Positions 23,200-33,879 of a DNA stretch of 64,000 nt are shown here, one piece after another. The DNA is from Ignelater luminosus (lineage: Eukaryota; Arthropoda; Insecta; Coleoptera; Elateridae), in assembly GCA_011009095.1 (NCBI GenBank), contig VTPC01003537.1:62001-126000 (forward strand), read 5' to 3'. The translations under genes were made by a program, and so were the position numbers. The notes beneath the pieces were generated by a model that saw nothing but the letters and a program-made list of their open reading frames with translations, was not told the DNA's origin and did not search any database. Position 1 is the first letter of the stretch, and the number at the start of each line of letters is the position of its first letter.

Positions 23200-23470
23200 G
23201 GGGAACATTTACAAAAAGAAAAATTGGAAAATTACAGAAACTGCACTGAAAGAGACATAGAAAATGCAGTTAGAGCTGTTCGAGTAAATAAAATTAGTTT
23301 CAGAAAGCTAGTAACAGTTTTGGTATTCCATTTTTTATAAAATCAACAGAAAACACCTTAAAAATATTGGAGGCCAAACTGTTTTAACAGAAATTTCAGA
23401 ACGACATCTGGTTGACGTACTTCTCGCAGCAGGTGAGTTTGAAAGTCCATTAACTGCATTAGCTCTTAAA
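23200..23470 (+). pseudogene. pogo-like transposase N-terminal (HTH-psq) fragment
   Basis: One frame gives CTERDIENAVRAVRVNKISFRK, the first half of a Pipsqueak-type HTH. A +1 frame gives ASNSFGIPF, completing the recognition helix. The previous register resumes with INRKHLKNIGGQTVLTEISE and RHLVDVLLAAGEFESPLTAL, the CENP-B/pogo linker block. The DDE core is absent; the sequence turns into a different transposase at about 23475. Frameshifts near 23310 mark it as dead. Confidence 0.75.
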
Positions 23471-24715
23471 ATGTTAGCAAAAAGTACTTCGGTTTCATGT
23501 TCGATTCGACTCCTGATCAGGCACATGGTGAGCAAGTTTCAGAAATAATAAGATATGTGGAAGTCGATTTTGAAAAAAGAAACAGTTCGTATCCTTCCTT
23601 GGTTTTATTCAGACGAACCTGAAAGATGCTAAGAACTTAGTTGAGACCATCTTGAACCAGTTAGAGAAGAATAAAATAGACTTGCAGAATTGTCGGTCAG
23701 AGTGCTATGATAACGCTGCTGTGATGGCTGGGCACAAAAGTAGTATTCAGGAAAGAATAAATGAAAAGAACCATCTGGCAGTGTTTGTGAACTGTGATAA
23801 CCACTCACTCATCTTGGTTGGTGTACACGCAGCCAAAGAGGACGCAATAATGGTAACATTTCTTGGAACGATTCAAGCTCTCAACGTATTTTTTTCCTCG
23901 TCAACTCAACGCTGGAAAAAACTGAAAAACGCTGCGCCTACAGTTCTTAAGTCGCAGTCTATAACAAGATGGAGTGCAAGGGTAGAAGCTGTGAAGCCCA
24001 CAAATAAATACCTTGACGATATACTTGAAGTTCTCCAGGTCATGATGGACGGTACATATGAGACTAGTGAACTAAGAAGTGAAGCTAAACAGTTGTACAA
24101 CCGTATGTTAAGTCACGATCTTCTGACTAGGTTTTTGGGATAAAGTACTCATTCCTATTGAACAGGTCCAAAAGAGACTTCAAGATCCGAGCATGGACTT
24201 CCACGATGCTGCCTCAGATTTGAAAACTCTCAGAGATCATTTTCACGATGAAAGGGAAACTTTGGTAACTGAAGCTCTAGAAGTTGGATTTAGACTCTGT
24301 CAAGATTGGGATGTTGAAACCGAAAAATGACCAAAACGAAAGAAAAGAATGACTCGTGAAACGTCGACCGATGCCGGATTAACAGCTAAACAGGAAATTG
24401 AAAGAGTCATGAAGGGAACAGTTGACCGTCTTCTTATGGAAATGGCTGATGGGTTCACTTGTTCGCATGAAACGGACAAGAAGTTTGGGTTTCTACTTGA
24501 CGTTTAAGCATTGTCTCACAGCAGTGACAGTGACGTCTTAAAACTAAAATGCGAGAATTTGGGAAAGTTTTACAACTGCGATGTTGATGATCAACAACTA
24601 TACGAAGAAATCTTGGACTTCAGAATGTTGCTTACAAGCCGGACCAGCATTAAACTATCAAGACCTAAAGAAGTTCTGCAATTTATTATTGTGCAATATC
24701 GAGGGGTAATTCACC

Positions 24716-24906
24716 CTTGAAATCAGGTGTACACAAGAGTTGAAATCATAGTGAAATCACTTGAAATCAACTGAAATCACTTGAAATCAACTGAAATCAC
24801 TTGAAATCATCTGAAATCACTTGAAATCAAAACTGAAATCACATGAAATCACTTGAAATCAAAACTGAAATCACTTGAAATCAAAATTGAAATCGCTTGA
24901 ATCACA
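24716..24906 (+). repeat. Left subterminal 10-bp tandem array
   Basis: About 17 copies of a 10-bp unit, ttgaaatcac or ctgaaatcaa, occur in one orientation, with occasional extra A residues. Clustered subterminal motifs are typical transposase-binding sites of hAT elements. Confidence 0.9.
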
Positions 24907-25341
24907 CTCTTTTTTATGAAAATATGAAGGAGTTGGATTCATAACAATCTGCAATTTACTCTCAATAAAAATTTTCTCAGCTTAAATTGTTACATATATT
25001 CATAGAACTTAATGGACATGCTTTGATAAAATTAATAAAACTGTATCGGGCGAAAACGAGCTACGGGAATATCCATTCACGCCTTGATTATTTAGTTCCC
25101 AACCTTGTGAGGAAATTTTTAGAGCAACCAGGTCACTAACAACTACGTACTCAACAGTGGTAAATCTTAGTATGTACGAAATAATCCGCCGGATGAATAA
25201 AATTCAATACATAACGTAATTCAAGACGTTTCTGTAAAATATGTTTTTCCCAGACAATAAGCATGTGATGGTTCTAGCTCCCAACCTCGTTCCCAACAAA
25301 CAAAAATTACAATTGCTGATGAGGAAATTGAAGAAATAATT

Positions 25342-26429
25342 TTGAGTACTTTGGAAAATGCCAAGAAAGACTGTGAACAATTAGGTATTTCGGTTATAGA
25401 AAATTCTTGGAATACATTAATACTTTTTAAATCAGTATCAACGACAGAAATTGATGAAGAATTGGAAGATGGCCATATGCATGTATTAGTCGAGAGCGTT
25501 GTATCTGATCAAATTGATAGCTTAGTGGCATATGAGAACAACTCAAGGATAGAGGAAATTAAAGATAAGCCTGATGGTGGAATTTCGGAAAATGTGAAGA
25601 ATCAACTACTGAATTTTAATGGTTACCTAAATATCAAGAATTCTAAATCTTCAAAACACCCTCTTAGGGGCCGTCCTTATATTAAGTAACGCAGAATTGA
25701 ACGATTTTTATACCCCCCCCCCTTGTAATGCATCCGTAATGCAAGTTCGAATCCCCCTTGAATATTACGTAACGCAATACTCTTAGCCCACCCCCTACAT
25801 GTAATATGAAAATGTTCTAATTATTTATTGAAAAAGATTTTATTAGAAAGAAATGCATCGAAGTGGCGCGCGTGCGACCGTTGTGGTCTACACACAGACT
25901 GAGTTCAGACAAGTAAATGTGAGTTTAAATAATTTTTTTTATCAATAACATTTTATCGTTACGTAACGTTACTCTTGACCCCCACCCACCCCTTGGTTAC
26001 GTAATTTAAGGACAGCCCTTTAGTGTGAATGTTGGAAACGAAAATTATACATTGTCAAAATCATCCTTGTGCTGGCTTCTTAGTGAACAATCTTTTCGAG
26101 TTAGTTCTGGTCGTACGTTTAGATTCAGGTGTCCCCAAGATAAGAGGCCACAGACTGTGAAGAAAATTAATATTTATAAAGAAATGTACTATGCGGTTTA
26201 TTACGATGACACGTAGTACATAGATAGAGTCTTGGACATATGCACTGGTAGATACAAAATTAAATTCTTAAAAGAAAATTTAGGAAACTACATATGGCCA
26301 AAGAAAGATGATGTACAGGAAGTTGAAGAAGGGTTTGTTTTTTATAGACCAATCACGATGGACATTACCCAAAATGATAAACAATGTATCGTACAAAAAT
26401 ACAGGTTAATTAAACATACCTCTAAGTAA
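25342..26429 (+). pseudogene. Transposon-borne protein of unknown function, split by a MITE
   Basis: The left part (from about 25322) is an acidic 115-residue frame, LENAKKDCEQLGISVIENSW and on to SKSSKHPL. The right part (26025-26429) gives VNVGNENYTLSKSSLCWLLS, SFRVSSGRTFRFR, YYAVYYDDT, a stop, ICTGRYKIKFLKEN and NYIWPKKDDVQEVEEGFVFY. The two join across a 0.36 kb MITE. Similar endings, with a Trp-Pro-Lys motif and a final FYGPI-like block, occur from memory in repetitive insect proteins, but no function is known to me. One stop at 26214 breaks it. Confidence 0.6.
25665..26021. repeat. MITE with GGGGCCGTCC-type ends
   Basis: The left end aggggccgtccttatattaa and the right end (its imperfect complement, ending ggacagccctt) bound about 355 bp of non-coding sequence with repeated TTACGTAA motifs and C-runs. 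It interrupts the frame described at 25342-26429. Target duplication is unclear (TTAG-like on both sides). Confidence 0.75.
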
Positions 26430-27047
26430 TCTGTTTATCTTTTTTTTAAATATTTTGATTGAGTTATGTTTTAATAAATAATATTTCAAGACTAAACTGC
26501 AGCATTCTTTTATTGAGATTAGACTGAAATCACTTTGATTCCCATTTGAATAATATATTAATTAGATTTATATAGTCTTTGAATGTTAATTTTAAAATGA
26601 CGTCACATAATGATGTAATACAGAATTGTCAAATCGCATTCTAAATGTAACCTCAAATTTTTCCAATAGAATGCGTCTAGCACGAGACTGCTTTGGCAGG
26701 TTAACACAGGTACTATTGGAATCAATTAAAAGTATACTATTAAATTTACATTACACAGCTAAAATCGGACGTTTACTTTCTATTGCTCCCGATAGTGCAT
26801 AACACGTAAAAACATTTGTTTCAATCAATTCTACAAATGAAAAAATCGAAAACAGATAACTTTCAAATTCAGAGCGACAGAAGTTGTTAGCAACAAAGCA
26901 GTTTGTCATCCAACATTAGGTGTGAAAAATTTATTAGATCTTAACCTTTTCATCTGCACAACAGATTTAACCTATAGTTGGAAGTTTTGAAATTAAATCT
27001 TAAATTACCATCACGTCATTTTGAACTTAAACTTAAGAATAATATAC

Positions 27048-27183
27048 TTGAGATCACATGCAATCACTTTAAATCACATGAAATCAACTGAAATCACATG
27101 AAATCACTTGAAATCAACTGAAATCACTTGAAATCACTTGAAATCGCTGAAATCACTTGAAATCTTGAAATCAGGTGTACACC
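27048..27183 (+). repeat. Right subterminal 10-bp tandem array
   Basis: About 12 copies of the same unit in the same orientation as the left array, rather than inverted as the ends would predict. The 18-bp string ttgaaatcaggtgtacac is present at both ends (24717 and 27166), also in direct orientation. Confidence 0.88.
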
Positions 27184-27744
27184 ATTTATTAGAGAGAATT
27201 ACCCCTTGTGCAATATGGAGATGAGAGGGTATTTCCAGATCTTCGTATAGCGATCATAGTAAGATTAACAATTTCTGTATCCATTGCTAATCGTGAGAGA
27301 TCTTTCAGCAAATTAAAATTAATTTTAAATTATGGGAGAGCCTCCATGGGTCAAAATCGATTATGCAATGTTGCTATACTGAGTATTGAAAGGGAAGATG
27401 GTGCAAAAACAAGGAAGGTGCAAATTTAATAAGCTCCTTCTGGATGATTTATTTGGACTTTTCTTGACCTCGACACACGGAGTGCGTTACTTGGAGGGCA
27501 TTCAGTTAAAATAGATCTGATAAGTGTGTCCAAAATTCGAGGTTCACCATTGGGATCTCGTAAAGGGTAAGAGATACAAAGTCGGTTAAATGAGATAAAA
27601 GTTGCCGAGTCGAAGGGCCAGTTTACTGGTGTTCTTGTTTTGTTTTAAGAATGCATAGTCTGCTAGACAGCAATTCTAGTTACAGCCTAGCAAATAAAAT
27701 GGTAAGATCTAGATCTATTTGAATCTAGGGTAACCGAATAAATT

Positions 27745-27930
27745 TTGCCCAGGGGCAGCCAAAACCCTGACGACGAGCGTTTTTCATTGCCTGAAGAGGC
27801 CGTTGAAGCATTTAAATCACTTGTTTCGGAGGTACCTCCTTCAAAGTGGAGAAAATGTTTCGAGATTGGTTTCATCGAATGCAAAAGTGTATAGATGTTA
27901 AAAGCGAATATCTTGAGAAGCAATAAAGCG
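27745..27930 (+). pseudogene. mariner transposase C-terminal relic
   Basis: Gives RFSLPEEAVEAFKSLVSEVP, SKWRKCFE, then after a frame change WFHRMQKCIDVKSEYLEKQ and a stop codon. This is the C-terminus of the SETMAR-like mariner group also present at 31.6 kb. Nothing of the catalytic core remains. Confidence 0.8.
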
Positions 27931-30112
27931 ATTTACATAACGTAATGTGTGGTTTGTTTTACTTTTTTCGCGAAGTTTAGCAGTGCTCCTCGTATCAATT
28001 GTACATTGATATCACTGAAATTTTTTAAGGTTAAAACAAAAGTACGAGTTCAGAATTTCATATATATCACCCACCTCTCAATAACCTTATTATTACTAAG
28101 AGTTGTACTGAAAAATTGCCAAAGTTGTTGCAAAGTAACACCGCGTTACACACGGTACCCTATTTAATTTTTATTTTCTAGTTTTGTGGGCTCTTGAAAA
28201 AGATTCAAGATAAAATCAAAAGTTCGAGTTTATAAAAAATAGTTTAACATGTGTTGATAGAATCCTTGAAGTAATTTTAAATTCAAAAATAAATAAAACG
28301 ATCGAAAAGATATTAGGTTGTTATTTTATGAAGAGCAATCAAGAAAGTATGAAAGTTGATGAAATGATTTAATCAGGATATTGGCATATTGTAAATGTTG
28401 ACAGTAAAATTTTGCTGAAGATAATGCGATTGATTCATGATGTTTTAATAATAATAATAACTGTTTTTAATGCAATTCAAAATCTAGTTCTACTAAATAC
28501 AAATAAGTTTATAACTTCTAATCAAGTACCTCTAGAATATCAAAACATTATTTCCCATTTAAATCGAATTCGCCAAATGCAAGTAAAAAAATCTTTTAAT
28601 CCAATTAACGAAGTTCAGTCTTGGAAATTTGAATAAATGTGACACGATATAATACCGTACAACAATTACGGATTCTTGAGACTTTTAGAATCAAAGAATC
28701 GATTACATTATATCAATCATCATATGCAAATTACAGAACAAAAAATAGAAGCGACAACAAAATAATTTGAGTGTAAATGACTAATTTGAGAATTTTGTGA
28801 CGGAGCTGATTAGAATTGGTGATTGACCAACGAGCTCTTGCATACTATACAATTTTATAGTGTAATTTGCCTTAAATACGGTTTTCTATCCTACCCAAGC
28901 AATGAAATCCCTATGAAAAGTTTACGTTGCAAAATAATTACAATTTCAATTTACATAGTAAGTACAAAAAGAAAAAAAATAATTAAAAATGAAACTCACC
29001 TTTCTGCTTTCAGAGACAAACGTGCTCTTCTTACAATCACTCTTCATCTTAATATTAAACACAGATATTTGACTCGAAATACAACAATAAAAAAGACGCA
29101 CACTTACAACTTGACCTTCAAGAACGATGCTCCTTGAAACATCAAAGACATTTAGTAAATTCTTCCAGTTCTTCAAACTGATATTTACAATCCCCACCCT
29201 TAAAATCCCTCCCAGGGACCTGTTCATTTCTTTTATATGTGTATATTCCTTCGTCCTCTGAAGCCGATTAGCTACCAAATTGAAAAAGATTTGGAAATCA
29301 GTGGCGTACACTTCAGTTCTATACACTACTTTTTGTGTTTTTGATTTTATTTTAATTCTATCTGTCAATTCATCAGTATGAATCTTAATGTTTTAATTCC
29401 ACCAAGGGAAAACTAAATTTCTATATATAGAAAATAAAAATTAAAAGTATTGATATCGAGTATCTACGTCAATGATACAGATATAACTTCACGGTTGCGT
29501 GAGCAAACGCACAAAAAGGGCAACTCATTGAGGACACCAATGGTTCTTCTTGCCGCTGGAGAGAAGTGCATGAATGGATAAAAGGTCGGGTTCTGAACAA
29601 TTAGTAAAAGATTTTTCGTCGTTTTAAATTGAAGTGATATATGATTTTTAGTTTTGGGGCCAGCTGTTCCCTTTTTTCCTTTTAAAAGCAATATATTTCG
29701 AATCAATTGCTTTTAATATGGTCAAATTGGTTTAAAATATTGCTCTTACAGCACGTTTTATTTAGTAAATAATGCTTTTGTTAAAAATCAGTTTTCATAT
29801 ACCCACAACAAGAAATCTTTTAGAAAAAGATGTTTTAAAATAAGAATCAACCGTCATTTGCAAAAAAATAGATAATCGTTGAAAGATAAAATGAAATTAG
29901 AATACTGTCGCTCTCAAAAAAGGGACCAACGTATTTCCAACAAAGCACAGGAAGGAGGAGGTGCAAATGTAAAATGAGAAGAAGACAAGTGAACGTTGCT
30001 CCACTTAAGTTTTCCTTTCGATAGAATTTCTCAGGTTAAACAACCGTTTTTATTAAATCTTTTTTAAAGAAGCTTAAACTTAATAAAGTTCTAGTTTTAT
30101 AGAGAACCTTCC
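27931..30112. other. Intergenic stretch with unrecognised frames
   Basis: A minus-strand frame at 28946-29368 (140 codons, with IKEMNRSLGGILRVGIVNI in the middle) and a plus frame at 28412-28636 are the longest. Neither shows a domain I recognise. They could be remnants of transposon genes. Otherwise AT-rich, with no RNA gene seen. Confidence 0.35.
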
Positions 30113-30120
30113 TGTACATG

Positions 30121-30425
30121 CAGTGGCGTAAATATAATTTTAGCCCCCCCCGCAAGGTTCGCAAACATAATTTCGAGGCCCCTTAGTATTTCATGACGTA
30201 TAATAATATTTTTAAAAAAAACAGCACTTTTATTACTACATTGTATTTTTAAATATGTGGTAGTAGGTACTTATTTAATAAAACAAATGAACTGGACAGT
30301 AGAAATTTCGCTTATCAGACTTTTCTAGTTATATGGCTACTTTTATCTCATATCTGTAAACGACTGTGGGGGGCCCAAAGGATTTGGGGCACTGCGGGCT
30401 TTTGCGTCCACTATTTACGCCACTG
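30121..30425. repeat. hAT MITE with perfect 8-bp duplication
   Basis: Inverted ends cagtggcgtaaata and tatttacgccactg bound 305 bp. TGTACATG flanks it exactly at 30113-30120 and 30426-30433. The CAGTGGCGTA terminus is a frequent hAT end. The interior has C- and G-runs (cccccccc near 30147) and no coding capacity. The intact duplication argues for a fairly recent insertion. Confidence 0.93.
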
Positions 30426-30433
30426 TGTACATG

Positions 30434-31612
30434 TAGGAATTGTTATTACCACCCAGCCACCTAAAAGGCGTTATGCCAGTCACACTTCGTCTCGCTTCAC
30501 TTGCCCTGCTCATCATCCTTTTTTTTCCTCTTCTCTCTCTCCCAATTGATTTGAATGAACGATCATTCGTGCATACTTCCATATAACTAATAATTCTCTA
30601 CACAATAAACACCATGAAAGAAGAAAGCAAAAACGAAAAGAAATTTAATGGGTTTTAAGCTTGAGCTTCTTGTATAATTGCCCTTGACCGGATGAAGGTT
30701 TAAAGTTCTCCGGTCAATAATGAACAACCCAAGTGTGATTTTATTCAAATTGTAATTAACATCGATAGGAAGTTACTAATGATGTCCAATGTCCACTATT
30801 CTACATATCAAATTTTAATGATGGACGGCTGACTATACAACAAACTTCATGTTTAATTTATGAACGTATTTGTGAAGTTATTCTTTTTTTCTAAAAAAAA
30901 TTGATAGTTGAAGGTTTAGGATGCATCTATGGACAAAACCTACCCTTTCGCACCTATACCAAAAGCTTGTGTCGGATTAAAAAGGGATGATACAGATAAT
31001 CTAGCAAAAGCAACGCCGTTTTCAAAAGAGCAATTCGTCTAGAAGGTGATATTTTTCGCGCCGCAAACTTTTAAAAAGAATTTTGCACCTGACAACTTTA
31101 TTCTGTCGGTGTGCTTTTTAGATATTTATCTGTGTTCGGAAAAGTGTAAGTAATCGGGATTAGAAAGAAATTTAAATAGTATAATGCTCTAAATGTGCAA
31201 AGAAATTTGTAAAAGGCACGATTCGTGAATAAAAGAAAGTAGTTATGTATCGAAATAAAAACTTTGTTGCAATTCTTAAATTCATATCTTTACTGCTGTT
31301 TTTTATGTGTACATCTACGTCTTGCATTGTGAATTTCATATCTTCAATACTTTTTCTATTTAGATTGGTCGTTACTCAATGCTTTGAGTTCCAAATCCTC
31401 TATTGGTGTTTTGATCTAATTAGATTTATTTATTTATTACCCATAAATCTAAGATTGGGTGCTATTATCTGGGTCGGATAAACTCAACTTTTTTATAATA
31501 AAGTTAACTTCTTCCTCTTTCTTTTTCATCTTGCCTTTGAACAGGCAAAGTTGATTTTGTATCGCTTAGTAATGGTCGAGACGATTTATTGTAGTTGCTG
31601 ATAACAAACAAT
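30434..31612. other. Intergenic stretch
   Basis: A pyrimidine-rich run occurs near 30520-30545. The open frame 31245-31481 is hydrophobic but has no recognisable family signature and no splice support. No gene is called. Confidence 0.35.
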
Positions 31613-32485
31613 ACGAGGCTTACTGAAAATGTTTTTGCAATCGGGTACTTCCAGTGGTGTCAAATTCGAACCTATAATTCAGTTGACAGCTAACCATTTC
31701 TGTTTACATAGCGCTTTGAAAAAAGTAATTTTGCGAAAAAAATGGAACTCTCGCGTGAACATTTTCGAGCAATACGGAAGCTTTACAGTCGCTGGATTCC
31801 ACTTAATTTGAGTGAACCTCAAAAGAAGAATCGTGAAGAAATGCCGACGAAATTCAACCAAGGTCATTCAGATTTAGTGTACGACATTGATACCGGTGTC
31901 GAAAGTTGGATATACTCATACGAGCCGGAAACTAAACAACAATCCGCTGTTTGAATGTTTCGAGGTGAATCGAAACCCACAAAAGTTGTTCGTTCACGCA
32001 GTGTTGCAAAGCAAATTATTGCTTGTTTCTTTCGTATTTCTGGACATGTCGCAACCATAGCTTTAGAGGATCAAAGAACTGTGAACATTGATTGGTAAAC
32101 AACAATCTGTTTAACGGAAGTCATCAGTGAAGTCAGAAAAAACAATCCAAATCGGCGCATCCTTCCTCGCCATGACAATGCAAGTGCCCATGCAGTATTA
32201 GAAACTGTTGACATTCCAGCCAGTGAAATTGTCCGTATTTGCCTGATCTAGCACCAAATGACTTTTTTCTGTTCCCGAATCAAGATGCGTGGTGAGCGTT
32301 ATTCTTCCCCTGAAGCAGCCTTTAAGGCATATATGCAACTGGTTTCTGAGGTACCAGTTTCAGATTGGAAAAAATGTTTCGAAAATTGGTTTGAGCATAT
32401 GCAAAAGTGTATTGATGCTAAGGGCAAATATTTTGAAAAACAATAAAGCCATTTACTGAATTGTATCTGTGTTTTTATTTTCATA
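31613..32485 (+). mobile_element. mariner (SETMAR-like group) relic, internally deleted
   Basis: The left end tacgaggcttactgaaaatg matches ends of this mariner group; the right end near 32470-32485 is degraded. The gene begins MELSREHFRAI at 31742 and jumps, by deletion of roughly 130 residues, to SRWIPLNLSEPQKKNREEM. It continues with VYDIDTGVESWIYSYEPETK, where the first catalytic Asp is replaced by Val, then VVRSRSVAKQIIACFF, RHDNASAHA, YLPDLAPNDFF in another frame, and the end SDWKKCFENWFEHM ... YFEKQ. The coding region ends at 32444-32446. Dead by deletion, catalytic substitution and frameshifts. Confidence 0.88.
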
Positions 32486-33870
32486 CTCAGCAGAGCAGCA
32501 AGAAGTGAACATATTTGAGCCCCTAAACTGAGAATAACCTCTCTATATTGTTTCTTCTTTTTGATACATCCGCAGCAAAAACACTACCATAGAATTAAAA
32601 TTAGACATATGCTTAGAGATTAGAGAAAATCAGTGAGTCAGCGAATGTACAATCAAAACGGCATTATCGCTTGAAAAAAATTATAAGCTTTGGAGACTTT
32701 TCAAGTTTGACAACATTAACTAGAACGTCTTCAGAACTCCAAATCAACAAAACTACAGATAACTGAAGACAAGAATACTAAGAGAGTTTTTAAAAGTCAA
32801 AGAAAACTGTAACACAGTATATCTGCTAATACAAAAGCAAACTCATCAACAACTTATTTGTACTCTTGAAATTGACGCTTCAACACTCGGTCCGTTTATG
32901 GTTTCCTTCATCATCTAACTAGGACTACTCACTTCTTGCCAGTCCACTTATCTATTGCCAAAAGGACGTCCGCGTAAGCAAATCCTGAGGGCTGATGAGA
33001 TATTTGATTCCATCATTCATCACTATCGAGTGCAGTTCGCCACCACGACTGGAATATAGTGTGTTTCAGGGTCACGAGCTGCCACTTCGCATACTTATCG
33101 TGGGTTGGGGTAAGAAAGTCAAAAGTTCACCACAACGATGACGCCATGAAGCCACCAGGTTCAGTTAATCGTGCTCTTCAAAATTCTTGCAATGGGAACT
33201 TCTACGGGTTAGTAAAACTACTGGGACCTATTCGCCGTTCACACTCCGATAATCTTCGTACCCCCGGCCAACGCATGATTCTTCACTTCGCCAAAATGTT
33301 CTTTTTTACTGGTTGAAGAAGAGACGATTTCTTAACATCCTGATCAGATTTGGTGGCTAAATTTAGTACATTTAATTGGATTAGATTAGTACTTTCGGAT
33401 GTTTGCTAAGAACGCTAACTGCTGGCACACTTATGTATGTATGGGAATAGCTTTGGACTTTTAGATTGTCTAGTTTTTCTGATGTGGCGTTTGAGATATC
33501 AGAATCAGAGTTAATTGGATGTTGCAAAATAAAAATTCCTACCTTTTTTTATTGAAAGTTTTTGGGTGTTAAAGTTTCCTTGTCTGCCTACGTTGGCTTT
33601 TTCTTTCAAGACTGTTTTGTGATACTTATAACTATTCCTGATGCACTAACTAGATTGTCTTCAACCTGTGAAAAGCCCTTTTACTACATCATTCAAAAAA
33701 GTAACTCAACATTTTTTTTCAAACTAGTAGAATCTAGTCTATCAAGTTGTAGCAAATACTTTTCTTCTAGAATTACATTGATTTTGCGAGCTAATTAAGC
33801 AAAGATCTGTTTGAAATAAGTTGTTTACTGCTGTATAGGTCAGTTAAGCATCCGCCGCTAACTTTATCGC
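32486..33870. other. Unassigned stretch with a higher-GC patch
   Basis: From about 32930 to 33310 base composition is more balanced than in the flanks, and frames such as LPKGRPRKQILRADEIFDSI are locally open. No family match was recognised on either strand. It may be an eroded gene or transposon. The rest is AT-rich and featureless. Confidence 0.35.
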
Positions 33871-33879
33871 TCTTTTCTT

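Larger units (their letters stand above)
24700..27208. mobile_element. hAT element with 8-bp target duplication
   Basis: The ends are 13-bp inverted repeats, cgaggggtaattc on the left and gaattaccccttg on the right. TGCAATAT is duplicated at 24692-24699 and 27209-27216. Removing the insert restores the reading VQYGDERVFPDL of the host transposase, which independently proves the boundaries. Eight-bp duplications and short TIRs of this form are typical of hAT. Both ends carry tandem TGAAATCA arrays. No hAT transposase was found inside; an unrelated decayed frame occupies the middle, so it is non-autonomous. Confidence 0.92.
23475..27429 (+). pseudogene. hAT-like (DUF4371/ZMYM-type) transposase, split by an insertion
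   Basis: The left part (23475-24699) gives KKYFGFMFDSTPD, RYVEVDFEK, LVETILNQLEKNKIDLQNCR, CYDNAAVMAGHKSSIQERI, FVNCDNHSLILVGVHAA, FFSSSTQRWKKL and then about 200 further residues. This is the DDE-containing core of the transposase group annotated as DUF4371 or zinc finger MYM-type-like. The right part (27209-27429) gives VFPDLRIAIIVRLTISVSIA, NRERSFSKLKLIL and the C-terminal dimerisation region. Between them sits a 2.5 kb hAT element at 24700-27208. Frameshifts near 23620 and 24140 and stops near 24330 and 24505 show prior decay. The usual N-terminal TTF zinc finger is missing. Confidence 0.88.

Noticed and set aside
24716-24906. CRISPR-like array
   Set aside because: Units are adjacent 10-mers with no spacers, inside a eukaryotic hAT end.
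25740-25760. tRNA-like B box (gttcgaatccc)
   Set aside because: No A box or cloverleaf around it, and it lies within a MITE.
28412-28636. Hydrophobic 74-codon frame considered as an envelope-like fragment
   Set aside because: No diagnostic motif. Composition alone is not evidence.
33059-33316. 85-codon protein in the GC-richer patch
   Set aside because: No motif, no clear splice signals, and other frames are equally open.
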